Origin: an uncultured Haemophilus sp.
GTDB taxonomy: Bacteria > Pseudomonadota > Gammaproteobacteria > Enterobacterales > Pasteurellaceae
DNA length: 6,036 bases
Direction: 5' to 3'
NCBI GenBank assembly: GCA_902481695.1
Contig: CABSXY010000117.1
Span: 1-6,036 of the forward strand
Positions 1-5,129 of this stretch are shown here, piece after piece (position 1 is the first letter of the stretch; each line of letters begins with the position of its first letter). Both the position numbers and the translations under genes were made by a program. The notes beneath the pieces are model-generated. The model saw nothing but the letters and a program-made list of their open reading frames with translations, made no database searches and was not told where the DNA came from.

Positions 1-1
1 T

Positions 2-877
2 TATATTGATATGGGGAAAAATAAAGATCCTTGGGGCCCTAGTAATGGTGAATACACTTATGCACCAGAATCTCTGAGTAATCTTCCGCCTCATGTAAAT
101 CTCCCTGATGGCTCAGGTGTTGTTAATTTTAATAAATTGTCAGGTAATAAATTAGGCAAGTTCTCTGGTAAAGCAACTGATCAAGATTATGTTGTTTTTG
201 ATGAAGCGGCTAGAAATGGTATGAATTATATGTTCGTCAATCAACCATATTCAACCTACGGTGTGCTTTATACGCCAACAGCAGATGATCCAAAACGACT
301 TTCTACAAGACACGTAGCTTTTGTGAGAGTGAATGAGGATGGAAGTAAATTCACGGGTAATGCAACTTATAAAGGTGGTGTAATTGCTCAGATTGGTGCT
401 TATGAACGCAAAGCAGATGGATGGTCTGAGGGTGAAAAAGATGACATTACCTATGATAGAAAAGAAATGATAAAAGATGACGGCTCTGTCACGGTTAATG
501 TCAAAATGAATGGAACAACCGGAAAGCCAATGATGGATGGTGTCATTAATAGTAAAGCCATTGGTCAAATTAAATTAGGTACTCAGGAAGTACTAGATCA
601 ATCTGCTCATATTGGTTATCCAGATCCAGTAATTATAAGAAAGAATAACCATGAGGCTAGAGGAGTAGCTGTTCATGCTAAAACAACTGGACAATATGCC
701 GCAACATTTGGTGGTAAAAATTATTCAGAGGTTGTAGGTATAGTAGGGTTAGAAAAATTTGTCAGCCACGGGACTATTGATAAAAATGACCATACTGAGG
801 GTTTAGGTGAAATTAAAGAGGGTGGTAAAACATATGTCATTGAAAAATATCAAGCTACTTTCGGTGCTAAAAAATAA
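2..877 (+). CDS. TbpB-like / Slam-dependent surface or secreted beta-barrel protein, 5'-truncated
   Basis: This frame is open from the window edge, so the first ATG (position 11) is probably internal: three sense codons precede it, and the visible protein has no signal peptide or lipobox. About 291 residues are visible, ending at TAA 875-877. The sequence is rich in Gly, Asn, Lys and Thr, with alternating strand-like segments. Counting from the ATG at 11, FSGKA is at 51-55, FTGNATYKG at 114-122, a strand pair near 159-190 (SVTVNVKMNG, then IGQIKLG) and GQYAATFGGKNYSEVVGIVG at 227-246. That order (TYKG strand, paired strands, then xFGGKxxxEVxGxx) matches the C-terminal eight-stranded barrel of TbpB, fHbp and hemophilin-type proteins exported by Slam (DUF560) translocators. 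Such proteins usually bind transferrin, haem or host factors at the cell surface; the ligand here cannot be read from the sequence. Residues 231-235 (ATFGG) are echoed at the C-terminus (ATFGAKK). No uptake sequence was seen in the gene, which would fit an accessory locus. The family is inferred from pattern only. Confidence 0.62.
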   Translation, partial: YIDMGKNKDPWGPSNGEYTYAPESLSNLPPHVNLPDGSGVVNFNKLSGNKLGKFSGKATDQDYVVFDEAARNGMNYMFVNQPYSTYGVLYTPTADDPKRLSTRHVAFVRVNEDGSKFTGNATYKGGVIAQIGAYERKADGWSEGEKDDITYDRKEMIKDDGSVTVNVKMNGTTGKPMMDGVINSKAIGQIKLGTQEVLDQSAHIGYPDPVIIRKNNHEARGVAVHAKTTGQYAATFGGKNYSEVVGIVGLEKFVSHGTIDKNDHTEGLGEIKEGGKTYVIEKYQATFGAKK

Positions 878-897
878 CCCTTTCTTTTAATCACGTT

Positions 898-923
898 CTG
901 CCGCCGTTGTGCGGCAGATTTTT
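898..923 (+). terminator. intrinsic terminator of the TbpB-like gene
   Basis: A perfect 7-bp GC-rich stem, CTGCCGC (898-904) with GCGGCAG (911-917), closes a 6-base loop and is followed by A and five T (919-923). It starts 20 bases after the stop codon at 877. This is a classic rho-independent terminator for the upstream plus-strand gene, so that gene should not be co-transcribed efficiently with the short ORF downstream. Confidence 0.88.
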
Positions 924-932
924 CTGATAAAG

Positions 933-938
933 TATAAT
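933..938 (+). promoter_or_regulatory. possible -10 element (TATAAT) overlapping the short ORF start
   Basis: An exact TATAAT sits at 933-938, right behind the terminator at 898-923. No convincing -35 lies 16-18 bases upstream; the best nearby match, TTGTGC at 907-912, gives a 20-base spacer. If it works as a promoter, transcription would begin near 945, inside the short ORF, and would then give a short untranslated RNA and not the peptide. The evidence is one hexamer in AT-rich DNA. Confidence 0.22.
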
Positions 939-1107
939 GAAAAAATATAGTTTCTTTTTACTCGCCTTATTTCCAACCTTGGCAATTTCTGCTCCGTCGC
1001 CGGAATTAAGCACAGAAATTGATAAACAAGTAAAAATTGCTGAGCCTGAAAAACAGCGAAAAAATAACCGCACTTTGAATTATCAAAAGTACGGTTATTT
1101 TCTTTAG
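937..1107 (+). CDS. short ORF for a secreted 56-residue peptide; possible gene remnant
   Basis: ATG at 937-939 opens 56 codons ending at TAG 1105-1107. The N-terminus looks like a Sec signal peptide: MKKYS, a hydrophobic core FFLLALFPTLAI (residues 6-17), and a likely cleavage site after A19 (ISA then PSPE). The remainder is charged (EIDKQVKIAEPEKQRKNN). The last 14 or so residues are encoded by the arms and loop of the uptake-sequence terminator at 1061-1101, which is not how a conserved C-terminus usually arises. The ribosome site is weak (AAAG a few bases upstream). Either this is the 5' remnant of a longer exported protein cut short at the terminator, or it is a genuine small secreted protein. 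It lies directly after a Slam-type substrate gene, so a relic of a partner gene is conceivable, but I do not recognise a family. Confidence 0.42.
   Translation: MKKYSFFLLALFPTLAISAPSPELSTEIDKQVKIAEPEKQRKNNRTLNYQKYGYFL
1061..1101. terminator. bidirectional terminator built from inverted uptake sequences
   Basis: The arms AAAATAACCGCACTTT (1061-1076) and AAAGTACGGTTATTTT (1086-1101) form a 16-position stem with one C/A mismatch and a 9-base loop. The left arm carries an exact reverse uptake core, ACCGCACTT (1067-1075). The right arm carries AAGTACGGT (1087-1095), one base from the consensus. Read on the minus strand, the stem ends in six T (complement of 1059-1064) and lies 29 bases beyond the pta stop, so it is the likely end of the ackA-pta transcript. 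The T-rich tail on the plus side lets it also stop plus-strand transcription. Inverted uptake-sequence pairs serving as terminators are well known in Haemophilus. Confidence 0.85.
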
Positions 1108-1129
1108 TGTTTTACAACAAAGGCTTTAA

Positions 1130-2581
1130 TTAAGCTTGAGTTGCTTGGATCGCGGTTAATGCGATGGTGTAGATGATATCATCCACTAATGCACCACGAG
1201 ATAAGTCATTAACCGGTTTACGCATACCTTGAAGCATTGGACCCACGGCCACTAAATCAGCAGAACGCTGTACTGCTTTATAGCCGATGTTACCTGCGTT
1301 GATATCAGGGAACACAAATACGTTTGCTTGACCTGCCACTTTAGAGTTTGGTGCTTTAGATGCTGCTACATCTTTCATTACCGCCGCATCGTATTGTAAT
1401 GGGCCATCAATTAATAAATCAGGACGTTTTTCTTGTGCAATACGCGTAGCTTCTTTCACTTTCTCTACAGATTGACCTGAACCAGAAGTACCGGTTGAGT
1501 AAGAAAGCATTGCCACTTTCGGATTTAACCCAAATGCTTTTGCCGATTCAGCTGATTGAATTGCGATTTCAGCCAGTTGCTCAGCAGTTGGTTCTGGGTT
1601 TACTGCACAGTCACCATACACTAATACTTGGTCTGGTAATAACATGAAGAATACAGACGAGATAATTGAGCTACCTGGTGCGGTTTTGATGATTTGCATC
1701 GGTGGACGAATGGTATTTGCAGTGGTGTGAACGGCACCAGAGACTAAACCATCTACTTCACCCGCTTCTAACATCATGGTACCTAATACAACGGTGTCTT
1801 CTAATTGTGCGCGAGCTTGTTCTTCAGTTAAACCTTTAGATTTGCGTAATTCAACTAAACGAGCAACGTAGTTTTCGCGTACGTCAGCTGGATTGATGAT
1901 TGTTACATCAGCACCTAAAGTCACGCCTTGTTCTGCCGCAACTTTTTTCACTGATTCAGGATCCGCTAATAATACCGATTTTGCGATACCACGTTCAGCA
2001 CAGATTGCTGCCGCTTTAACAGTACGAGGTTCATCACCTTCTGGTAATACGATGGTTTTGCCTGCTTTGCGTGCTAAATCAGTTAATTTAAAACGGAATG
2101 CTGCTGGAGAAATACGCGCTTCACGAGCAAGTGGTGCAGAGATTGCATTAACTAATGCTTGTGCATCTAAGGTTTTAATTTTGCCGGCTTGCGCACCAAA
2201 TACACCTAAGATGTCAGTGTTGTTCACACCGCCAAATTCTGAAGCAACGGCTTCGACTAATGTGCCTTCTTCATTGTTTGCCACTAAGATGATTTGTGCA
2301 TCTAAGGTTTGTGCAATCGCAAAGTTTAAGCTGTTTGCAAAAGGCGCTTGAGCTGAAGGTTGAACACCTTTAACAACCACTAGATTTGCATTTAATGCTT
2401 GGAAATCAGCAACGATTTTTTCTAATAACACGTCTTTTTGATTATTTGCGATTAATGCTTGAGCGGCTTTTACATCTTCTACTGCATTGAATACGACAGC
2501 GCCTGTTGTTTTAGCTGCATCTAATGCTGTCGCTAAATTTGCTTCTGCGCTAGTTGGAATAAGAATAACTGCTTTAGTCAT
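1130..2581 (-). CDS. pta: phosphate acetyltransferase, unusually short form
   Basis: Pta converts acetyl-CoA and phosphate to acetyl phosphate and CoA in the cytoplasm; AckA then makes acetate and ATP. The protein is 483 residues. Residues about 158-483 form a complete PTA_PTB catalytic domain nearly identical to the enterobacterial one: [20 protein letters not shown] (179-198), [14 protein letters not shown] (281-294), [10 protein letters not shown] (360-369), DGPLQYDAA (392-400) and [13 protein letters not shown] (456-468). By alignment, Ser461, Arg462 and Asp468 match the catalytic Ser/Arg/Asp of the Methanosarcina enzyme. Residues 1-130 keep pieces of the N-terminal domain (ILIPT at 6-10, [15 protein letters not shown] at 46-60, [14 protein letters not shown] at 83-96), but the loop after ILIPT is rewritten. 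The roughly 190-residue DRTGG-containing middle region of the usual 700-715-residue enzyme is absent. The ATG at 2581 has AAAAGG nine bases upstream. It lies 64 bases downstream of ackA on the same strand. Confidence 0.96.
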   Translation of the reverse strand: MTKAVILIPTSAEANLATALDAAKTTGAVVFNAVEDVKAAQALIANNQKDVLLEKIVADFQALNANLVVVKGVQPSAQAPFANSLNFAIAQTLDAQIILVANNEEGTLVEAVASEFGGVNNTDILGVFGAQAGKIKTLDAQALVNAISAPLAREARISPAAFRFKLTDLARKAGKTIVLPEGDEPRTVKAAAICAERGIAKSVLLADPESVKKVAAEQGVTLGADVTIINPADVRENYVARLVELRKSKGLTEEQARAQLEDTVVLGTMMLEAGEVDGLVSGAVHTTANTIRPPMQIIKTAPGSSIISSVFFMLLPDQVLVYGDCAVNPEPTAEQLAEIAIQSAESAKAFGLNPKVAMLSYSTGTSGSGQSVEKVKEATRIAQEKRPDLLIDGPLQYDAAVMKDVAASKAPNSKVAGQANVFVFPDINAGNIGYKAVQRSADLVAVGPMLQGMRKPVNDLSRGALVDDIIYTIALTAIQATQA

Positions 2582-2604
2582 TTTGATATACCTTTTAATG
2601 AATG

Positions 2605-2633
2605 AAAAAACCTGCTGATTTCTCAGCAGGTTT
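2605..2633 (-). terminator. terminator-like hairpin between ackA and pta
   Basis: On the minus strand AAACCTGCTGA and TCAGCAGGTTT form a perfect 11-bp stem with a 4-base loop (plus-strand arms 2608-2618 and 2623-2633). The T-run is the complement of A 2605-2610. It begins 12 bases after the ackA stop and leaves only about 23 bases before the pta start, so there is no room for a separate pta promoter behind it. It probably terminates part of the ackA transcript and lets the rest read through into pta. It could also act as a processing or 3'-protecting hairpin. Confidence 0.78.
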
Positions 2634-2645
2634 GAAGGAAGTTGA

Positions 2646-3851
2646 TTAGCCCGCTAAACGTGCTGTATCTTGTGCAATTACTAATTCTTCATTGGTTGGA
2701 AGAACGATCGCTTTAAATGCAGAGTCATCAGCAGTGATCACGCCTGATTTACCAAAGCGAGCAGCAAGGTTGCGTTCTTTGTCTAATTTGATGCCGAATA
2801 ATTTTAAGTGGCCTAACGCTAATTCACGAACGTGAGCAGAGTTTTCACCGATACCACCCGTAAATGCGATGGCATCTAAGTGATCATCACCTAAAACGGC
2901 CATGTATGCACCGATGTATTTTGCTAAACGGTAGCTGTAAACATCTAATGCACGTTTTGCTTCTGGTTTAGAGGCATCGTCGTAGTTATCTTCTGCATAA
3001 CGGCAATCACTTGTTACTTCAGTTAAACCTAAAAGACCTGATTTTTTCACTAAAGTCTCTTCGATTTGATCCATTGACATACCTAAGTTTTTGTATAGGT
3101 AGAAAACGATCGCAGGGTCGATGTCACCACAACGAGTCCCCATGACTAAACCTTCTAACGGGGTTAAACCCATAGAGGTATCGATACATTTACCATGACG
3201 AACCACAGAAACAGAACCACCGTTACCTAAGTGACAGATAATTGCGTTTACTTGGTCTGCTGGTTTGCCTACGAATTCAGCGACTTCACGAGAAACGAAG
3301 TAGTGGCTGGTACCGTGTGCACCGTAGCGACGTACGCCGTGTTCTTTGTAAAGTGAGTATGGAAGTGCATATAAGTATGCTTCTTCAGGCATAGTTTGGT
3401 GGAATGCTGTATCAAATACGACAACGTTCTTATCTTTTAAGTGTGGGAATGTTTTGAATGCTTCACGGATACCGATTAAGTGAGCAGGGTTGTGAAGTGG
3501 TGCAAATTGTGCAGCATCTTCAATACCTTTAACCACTTCATCTGTTACAACAACAGATTGGGTGTATTTCTCACCACCGTGAACGATACGGTGACCAATC
3601 GAGGTGATAGAGTTTTTAAGCTCATCAGTCATAATGTTTGACGCGATGAAATTAAGCGCTTCAGTGTGCGCTGCACCAGCACCTAAATCTGCGCTACCTT
3701 TTTCACCGTTAAGTTTCCACTTAATACGAGCTTCAGGAAGGTAAAATGCTTCAGCTAAGCCTGATAATTTTTCTTCACCTGTTGCAGGATCAAGGATTGC
3801 AAATTTTAATGAAGAACTACCACAGTTAAGGATGAGAACAAGTTTTGACAT
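2646..3851 (-). CDS. ackA: acetate kinase
   Basis: AckA reversibly transfers phosphate between acetyl phosphate and ADP, giving acetate and ATP; it works with Pta in overflow and anaerobic metabolism. The 401-residue length is normal for the family. Motifs are complete: [12 protein letters not shown] (5-16, acetate kinase signature 1, Asn9), [11 protein letters not shown] (86-96, Arg88), [12 protein letters not shown] (144-155, Asp147), [10 protein letters not shown] (174-183, His179), [12 protein letters not shown] (206-217), [20 protein letters not shown] (224-243, Arg240), [14 protein letters not shown] (330-343) and [12 protein letters not shown] (385-396, Glu388). These correspond to the catalytic Asp, His, Arg and metal-binding Asn/Glu positions of the Methanosarcina enzyme. 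The ATG at 3851 has AGGG five bases upstream. It is the first gene of the minus-strand ackA-pta unit and diverges from yfbV. No key residue is missing. Confidence 0.98.
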   Translation of the reverse strand: MSKLVLILNCGSSSLKFAILDPATGEEKLSGLAEAFYLPEARIKWKLNGEKGSADLGAGAAHTEALNFIASNIMTDELKNSITSIGHRIVHGGEKYTQSVVVTDEVVKGIEDAAQFAPLHNPAHLIGIREAFKTFPHLKDKNVVVFDTAFHQTMPEEAYLYALPYSLYKEHGVRRYGAHGTSHYFVSREVAEFVGKPADQVNAIICHLGNGGSVSVVRHGKCIDTSMGLTPLEGLVMGTRCGDIDPAIVFYLYKNLGMSMDQIEETLVKKSGLLGLTEVTSDCRYAEDNYDDASKPEAKRALDVYSYRLAKYIGAYMAVLGDDHLDAIAFTGGIGENSAHVRELALGHLKLFGIKLDKERNLAARFGKSGVITADDSAFKAIVLPTNEELVIAQDTARLAG

Positions 3852-3984
3852 AGGAACCCTATTTTTGATTGAGGTTAATAAAAATCCGTTCGAAAGAACA
3901 GACTACAAATCTTGCATAGAATACACCTTTTGGCGTATAAAATAAATTCACTAGAAGGGAAAAATACGATCTTTTATTAGAAAA

Positions 3985-3999
3985 GTTGAAAATTTCAAC
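3985..3999. promoter_or_regulatory. perfect 15-base palindrome, candidate operator
   Basis: GTTGAAAATTTCAAC reads as two 7-base arms (GTTGAAA and TTTCAAC) around one central A. A second inverted pair, ACTAGAA (3950-3956) and TTCTAGT (4003-4009), encloses it. It lies 134 bases upstream of the ackA start and 74 upstream of yfbV, just beyond the proposed yfbV -35. It resembles an FNR or CRP half-site layout only loosely (TTGAA...TTCAA with the wrong spacing), so no regulator is assigned. Short AT-rich palindromes also arise by chance. Confidence 0.3.
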
Positions 4000-4014
4000 A
4001 ATTTCTAGTCAGGG

Positions 4015-4044
4015 ATGACAATTAAACCTAAACTAGAGTATTAT
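4015..4044 (+). promoter_or_regulatory. probable sigma-70 promoter of yfbV
   Basis: ATGACA (4015-4020, five of six to TTGACA) and TATTAT (4039-4044, five of six to TATAAT) are separated by 18 bases. Transcription would start near 4050-4053, about 20 bases before the yfbV ATG, within the uptake sequence that follows the -10. No competing plus-strand promoter of similar quality was seen in the gap. Confidence 0.6.
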
Positions 4045-4053
4045 AAGTGCGGT
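4045..4053 (+). repeat. DNA uptake signal sequence core (AAGTGCGGT)
   Basis: This is an exact Hin-type uptake core, followed by the T/A-rich stretch TATTTT typical of the extended consensus. It directly abuts the proposed -10 of yfbV and spans the expected transcription start. It is unpaired: there is no inverted partner nearby, so it is not part of a terminator. Confidence 0.9.
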
Positions 4054-4072
4054 TATTTTCTAGGATGTTTTT

Positions 4073-4519
4073 ATGTCTTCATTTTTTTCAACCTTAAAAC
4101 AAGGGCAAATTTATTTGCAAACGTGGCCATTAGAAGCGAAACTCGGCATTATTTTTCCCGAAAATCGCATTATTAAAGCCACAAAATTTGCACAAAAATT
4201 TATGCCTTTTATGGCAGTGTTTGCGGTGGTCTGGCAGCAACTTTATGCCAAAGCAGATCTTACTGCATTTTCACTTGCTATTTTGACCGCACTTTGTGCG
4301 TTAGCGATGCCATTTCAAGGTTTATATTGGTTGGGGAAACGCGCAAAATCACCTTTAGAACCGCAAAGTTCTCAGTGGTTTTATGAGATTAGTGAACGTT
4401 TAAGAAAACAACATGAAAGTTTGCCAGCCGTGCAAGATAAACCGACATATCAGCACTTGGCAGAAGTATTACGAAAGGCACAGCAAAAATTGGATAAAGC
4501 ATTTTGGCAAGAAATCTAG
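4073..4519 (+). CDS. yfbV: UPF0208 / DUF412 inner-membrane protein YfbV
   Basis: The 148-residue product aligns along its whole length with E. coli YfbV (about 151 residues). Shared blocks are the TWPLE motif (17-21), [16 protein letters not shown] (30-45), [13 protein letters not shown] (78-90), WFYEI (102-106) and a C-terminal helix ending LDKAF. Two membrane helices are visible, about 42-60 and 64-86, with a cytoplasm-type charged C-terminal tail (predicted helical, 104-148). The ATG at 4073 has AGGA seven bases upstream (4062-4065). The biochemical function is unknown; in E. coli YfbV has been linked to insulating the Ter macrodomain of the chromosome, which need not hold here. Its place next to ackA is conserved in gammaproteobacteria. 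It reads divergently from ackA and is separated from cvpA by its own PurR-type control region, so it is probably monocistronic. An uptake core lies inside the gene at 4286-4294. Confidence 0.95.
   Translation: MSSFFSTLKQGQIYLQTWPLEAKLGIIFPENRIIKATKFAQKFMPFMAVFAVVWQQLYAKADLTAFSLAILTALCALAMPFQGLYWLGKRAKSPLEPQSSQWFYEISERLRKQHESLPAVQDKPTYQHLAEVLRKAQQKLDKAFWQEI
4286..4294 (-). repeat. DNA uptake signal sequence core inside yfbV
   Basis: ACCGCACTT is the exact reverse complement of the Hin-type core. It is embedded in codons for Leu-Thr-Ala-Leu-Cys-Ala in the second membrane helix of YfbV, so the uptake word is accommodated within coding sequence. Confidence 0.9.
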
Positions 4520-4541
4520 CCAATTGCTTCAAATTTAATTG

Positions 4542-4557
4542 ACGCAAACGTTTTCCT
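4542..4557 (+). promoter_or_regulatory. PurR operator of cvpA-purF
   Basis: The 16 bases ACGCAAACGTTTTCCT fit the enterobacterial PurR consensus ANGCAANCGNTTNCNT at every fixed position. It sits 67 bases before the cvpA start, overlapping or just upstream of the likely -35, where bound PurR would block RNA polymerase. PurR represses the cvpA-purF operon in E. coli when hypoxanthine or guanine is available; the same logic is inferred here. Confidence 0.85.
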
Positions 4558-4579
4558 TTTGTTGTTTTTTATGTAAAAT
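4551..4579 (+). promoter_or_regulatory. probable cvpA-purF promoter
   Basis: TAAAAT (4574-4579) is a good -10, with TG directly before it. Seventeen bases upstream lies only a weak -35 (TTTTCC, 4551-4556), inside the PurR box. A better -35 word (TTGACG, 4539-4544) is too far away to pair with this -10. The expected start is near 4585-4587. Confidence 0.45.
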
Positions 4580-4584
4580 ACTGC

Positions 4585-4606
4585 GGTCGCAATGGCGACC
4601 CTTTTT
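4585..4606 (+). terminator. terminator-like hairpin in front of cvpA
   Basis: GGTCGC (4585-4590) and GCGACC (4595-4600) form a perfect 6-bp GC-rich stem with an AATG loop, followed by C and five T (4602-4606). It lies 66 bases after the yfbV stop and 18 bases before the cvpA start. It can terminate read-through from yfbV. For transcripts starting at the proposed cvpA promoter it would be the very 5' end of the mRNA, where it cannot act as a normal terminator and might protect the end instead. Confidence 0.6.
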
Positions 4607-4623
4607 AATTGAGAGACTATTTA

Positions 4624-5115
4624 ATGATTGATTACATTATCATTGGCATCATCGCATTTTCGATTATCGTGAGTTTATTACGTGGGTTTGTGCGAGAGGT
4701 GATGTCCCTTGCAAGCTGGGTCGTTGCATTTATTGTCGCTAGCCAATTTTATCCTTATCTCGCCACTTATCTTACTCAAATCGAATCTGACTACGTGCGT
4801 AACGGTACGGCAATCGGTATTTTATTTGTTTTAACCTTAATCGTAGGTGGCATTGTTAATTATGTGATTAGCCAATTAGTGGATAAAACAGGACTTACCG
4901 GAACAGATCGTGTTCTCGGCGCGGCATTTGGTTTAATTCGTGGTGCATTAATCGTTGCCGCGATCTTATTCTTCTTGGATACCTTCACAAACTTTGAACA
5001 AACCGAGTGGTGGAAAGAATCAAAATTAATTCCTCATTTCGGCTTCATTATTGAATGGTTCTTCCAACAACTACAAGCAAGTTCTAGTTTTTTAAACTCA
5101 ACTTTTAAACAATAA
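4624..5115 (+). CDS. cvpA: CvpA family membrane protein (colicin V production protein)
   Basis: The 163-residue product matches E. coli CvpA (162 residues) throughout: MIDYIIIGIIAFSIIVSLLR at 1-20, GFVRE (21-25), TLIVGGIVNYVISQLVDKTG (71-90), LTGTDRVLGAAFGLIRGALI (91-110), VAAILFFLDTF (111-121) and SKLIPHFGFIIEWFF (133-147). Four membrane helices are likely, about 3-19, 27-45, 62-84 and 100-120. The ATG at 4624 is chosen because GAGAG (4611-4615) lies eight bases upstream and the E. coli protein starts at the same point; an in-frame TTG at 4609 would precede that ribosome site. CvpA was named for a need in colicin V export and has been connected to envelope stress tolerance; its molecular role is not settled. 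It ends 14 bases before purF and shares its PurR-type control region, so the two form one operon. Confidence 0.96.
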   Translation: MIDYIIIGIIAFSIIVSLLRGFVREVMSLASWVVAFIVASQFYPYLATYLTQIESDYVRNGTAIGILFVLTLIVGGIVNYVISQLVDKTGLTGTDRVLGAAFGLIRGALIVAAILFFLDTFTNFEQTEWWKESKLIPHFGFIIEWFFQQLQASSSFLNSTFKQ

Positions 5116-5129
5116 GGTAGTCAATCAGT

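Larger units (their letters stand above)
3852..4072. other. divergent ackA / yfbV regulatory region
   Basis: This 221-base AT-rich gap must hold the minus-strand ackA promoter and the plus-strand yfbV promoter. The yfbV promoter is recognisable (listed separately). For ackA the best I can offer is a TATTCT-type -10 (plus coordinates 3918-3923, read on the minus strand) with a weak TTTATT 17 bases upstream (3941-3946), which would give a 5' leader of roughly 60 bases. The leader contains GTTC-GAAA-GAAC (3888-3899, plus orientation), a 4-bp hairpin too small to interpret. A perfect 15-base palindrome lies at 3985-3999. No ORF of note is present. Confidence 0.5.

Noticed and set aside
11..13. 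ATG at 11 as the true start of the TbpB-like gene
   Set aside because: The frame is open to the window edge, no ribosome site is visible, and a surface protein should carry a signal peptide that is absent after this ATG.
251..568. 105-codon open frame on the minus strand
   Set aside because: It is antisense to the TbpB-like gene, with no ribosome site or family resemblance.
891..1073. 60-codon minus-strand open frame across the terminator
   Set aside because: It spans two terminators and is antisense to the signal-peptide ORF; no start signals support it.
1893..2351. 152-codon open frame on the plus strand
   Set aside because: It lies wholly antisense to the well-supported pta gene, has no recognisable domain and reflects codon bias of the opposite strand.
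3865..3878. FNR-like word (TTGAT-TGAG-GTTAA) upstream of ackA
   Set aside because: The second half matches only three of five bases, and it lies within about 14 bases of the ackA start codon, too close for an activator site.
4609..4623. Upstream TTG start for cvpA adding five residues
   Set aside because: It would place the start in front of the GAGAG ribosome site, and the E. coli CvpA alignment supports the ATG at 4624.
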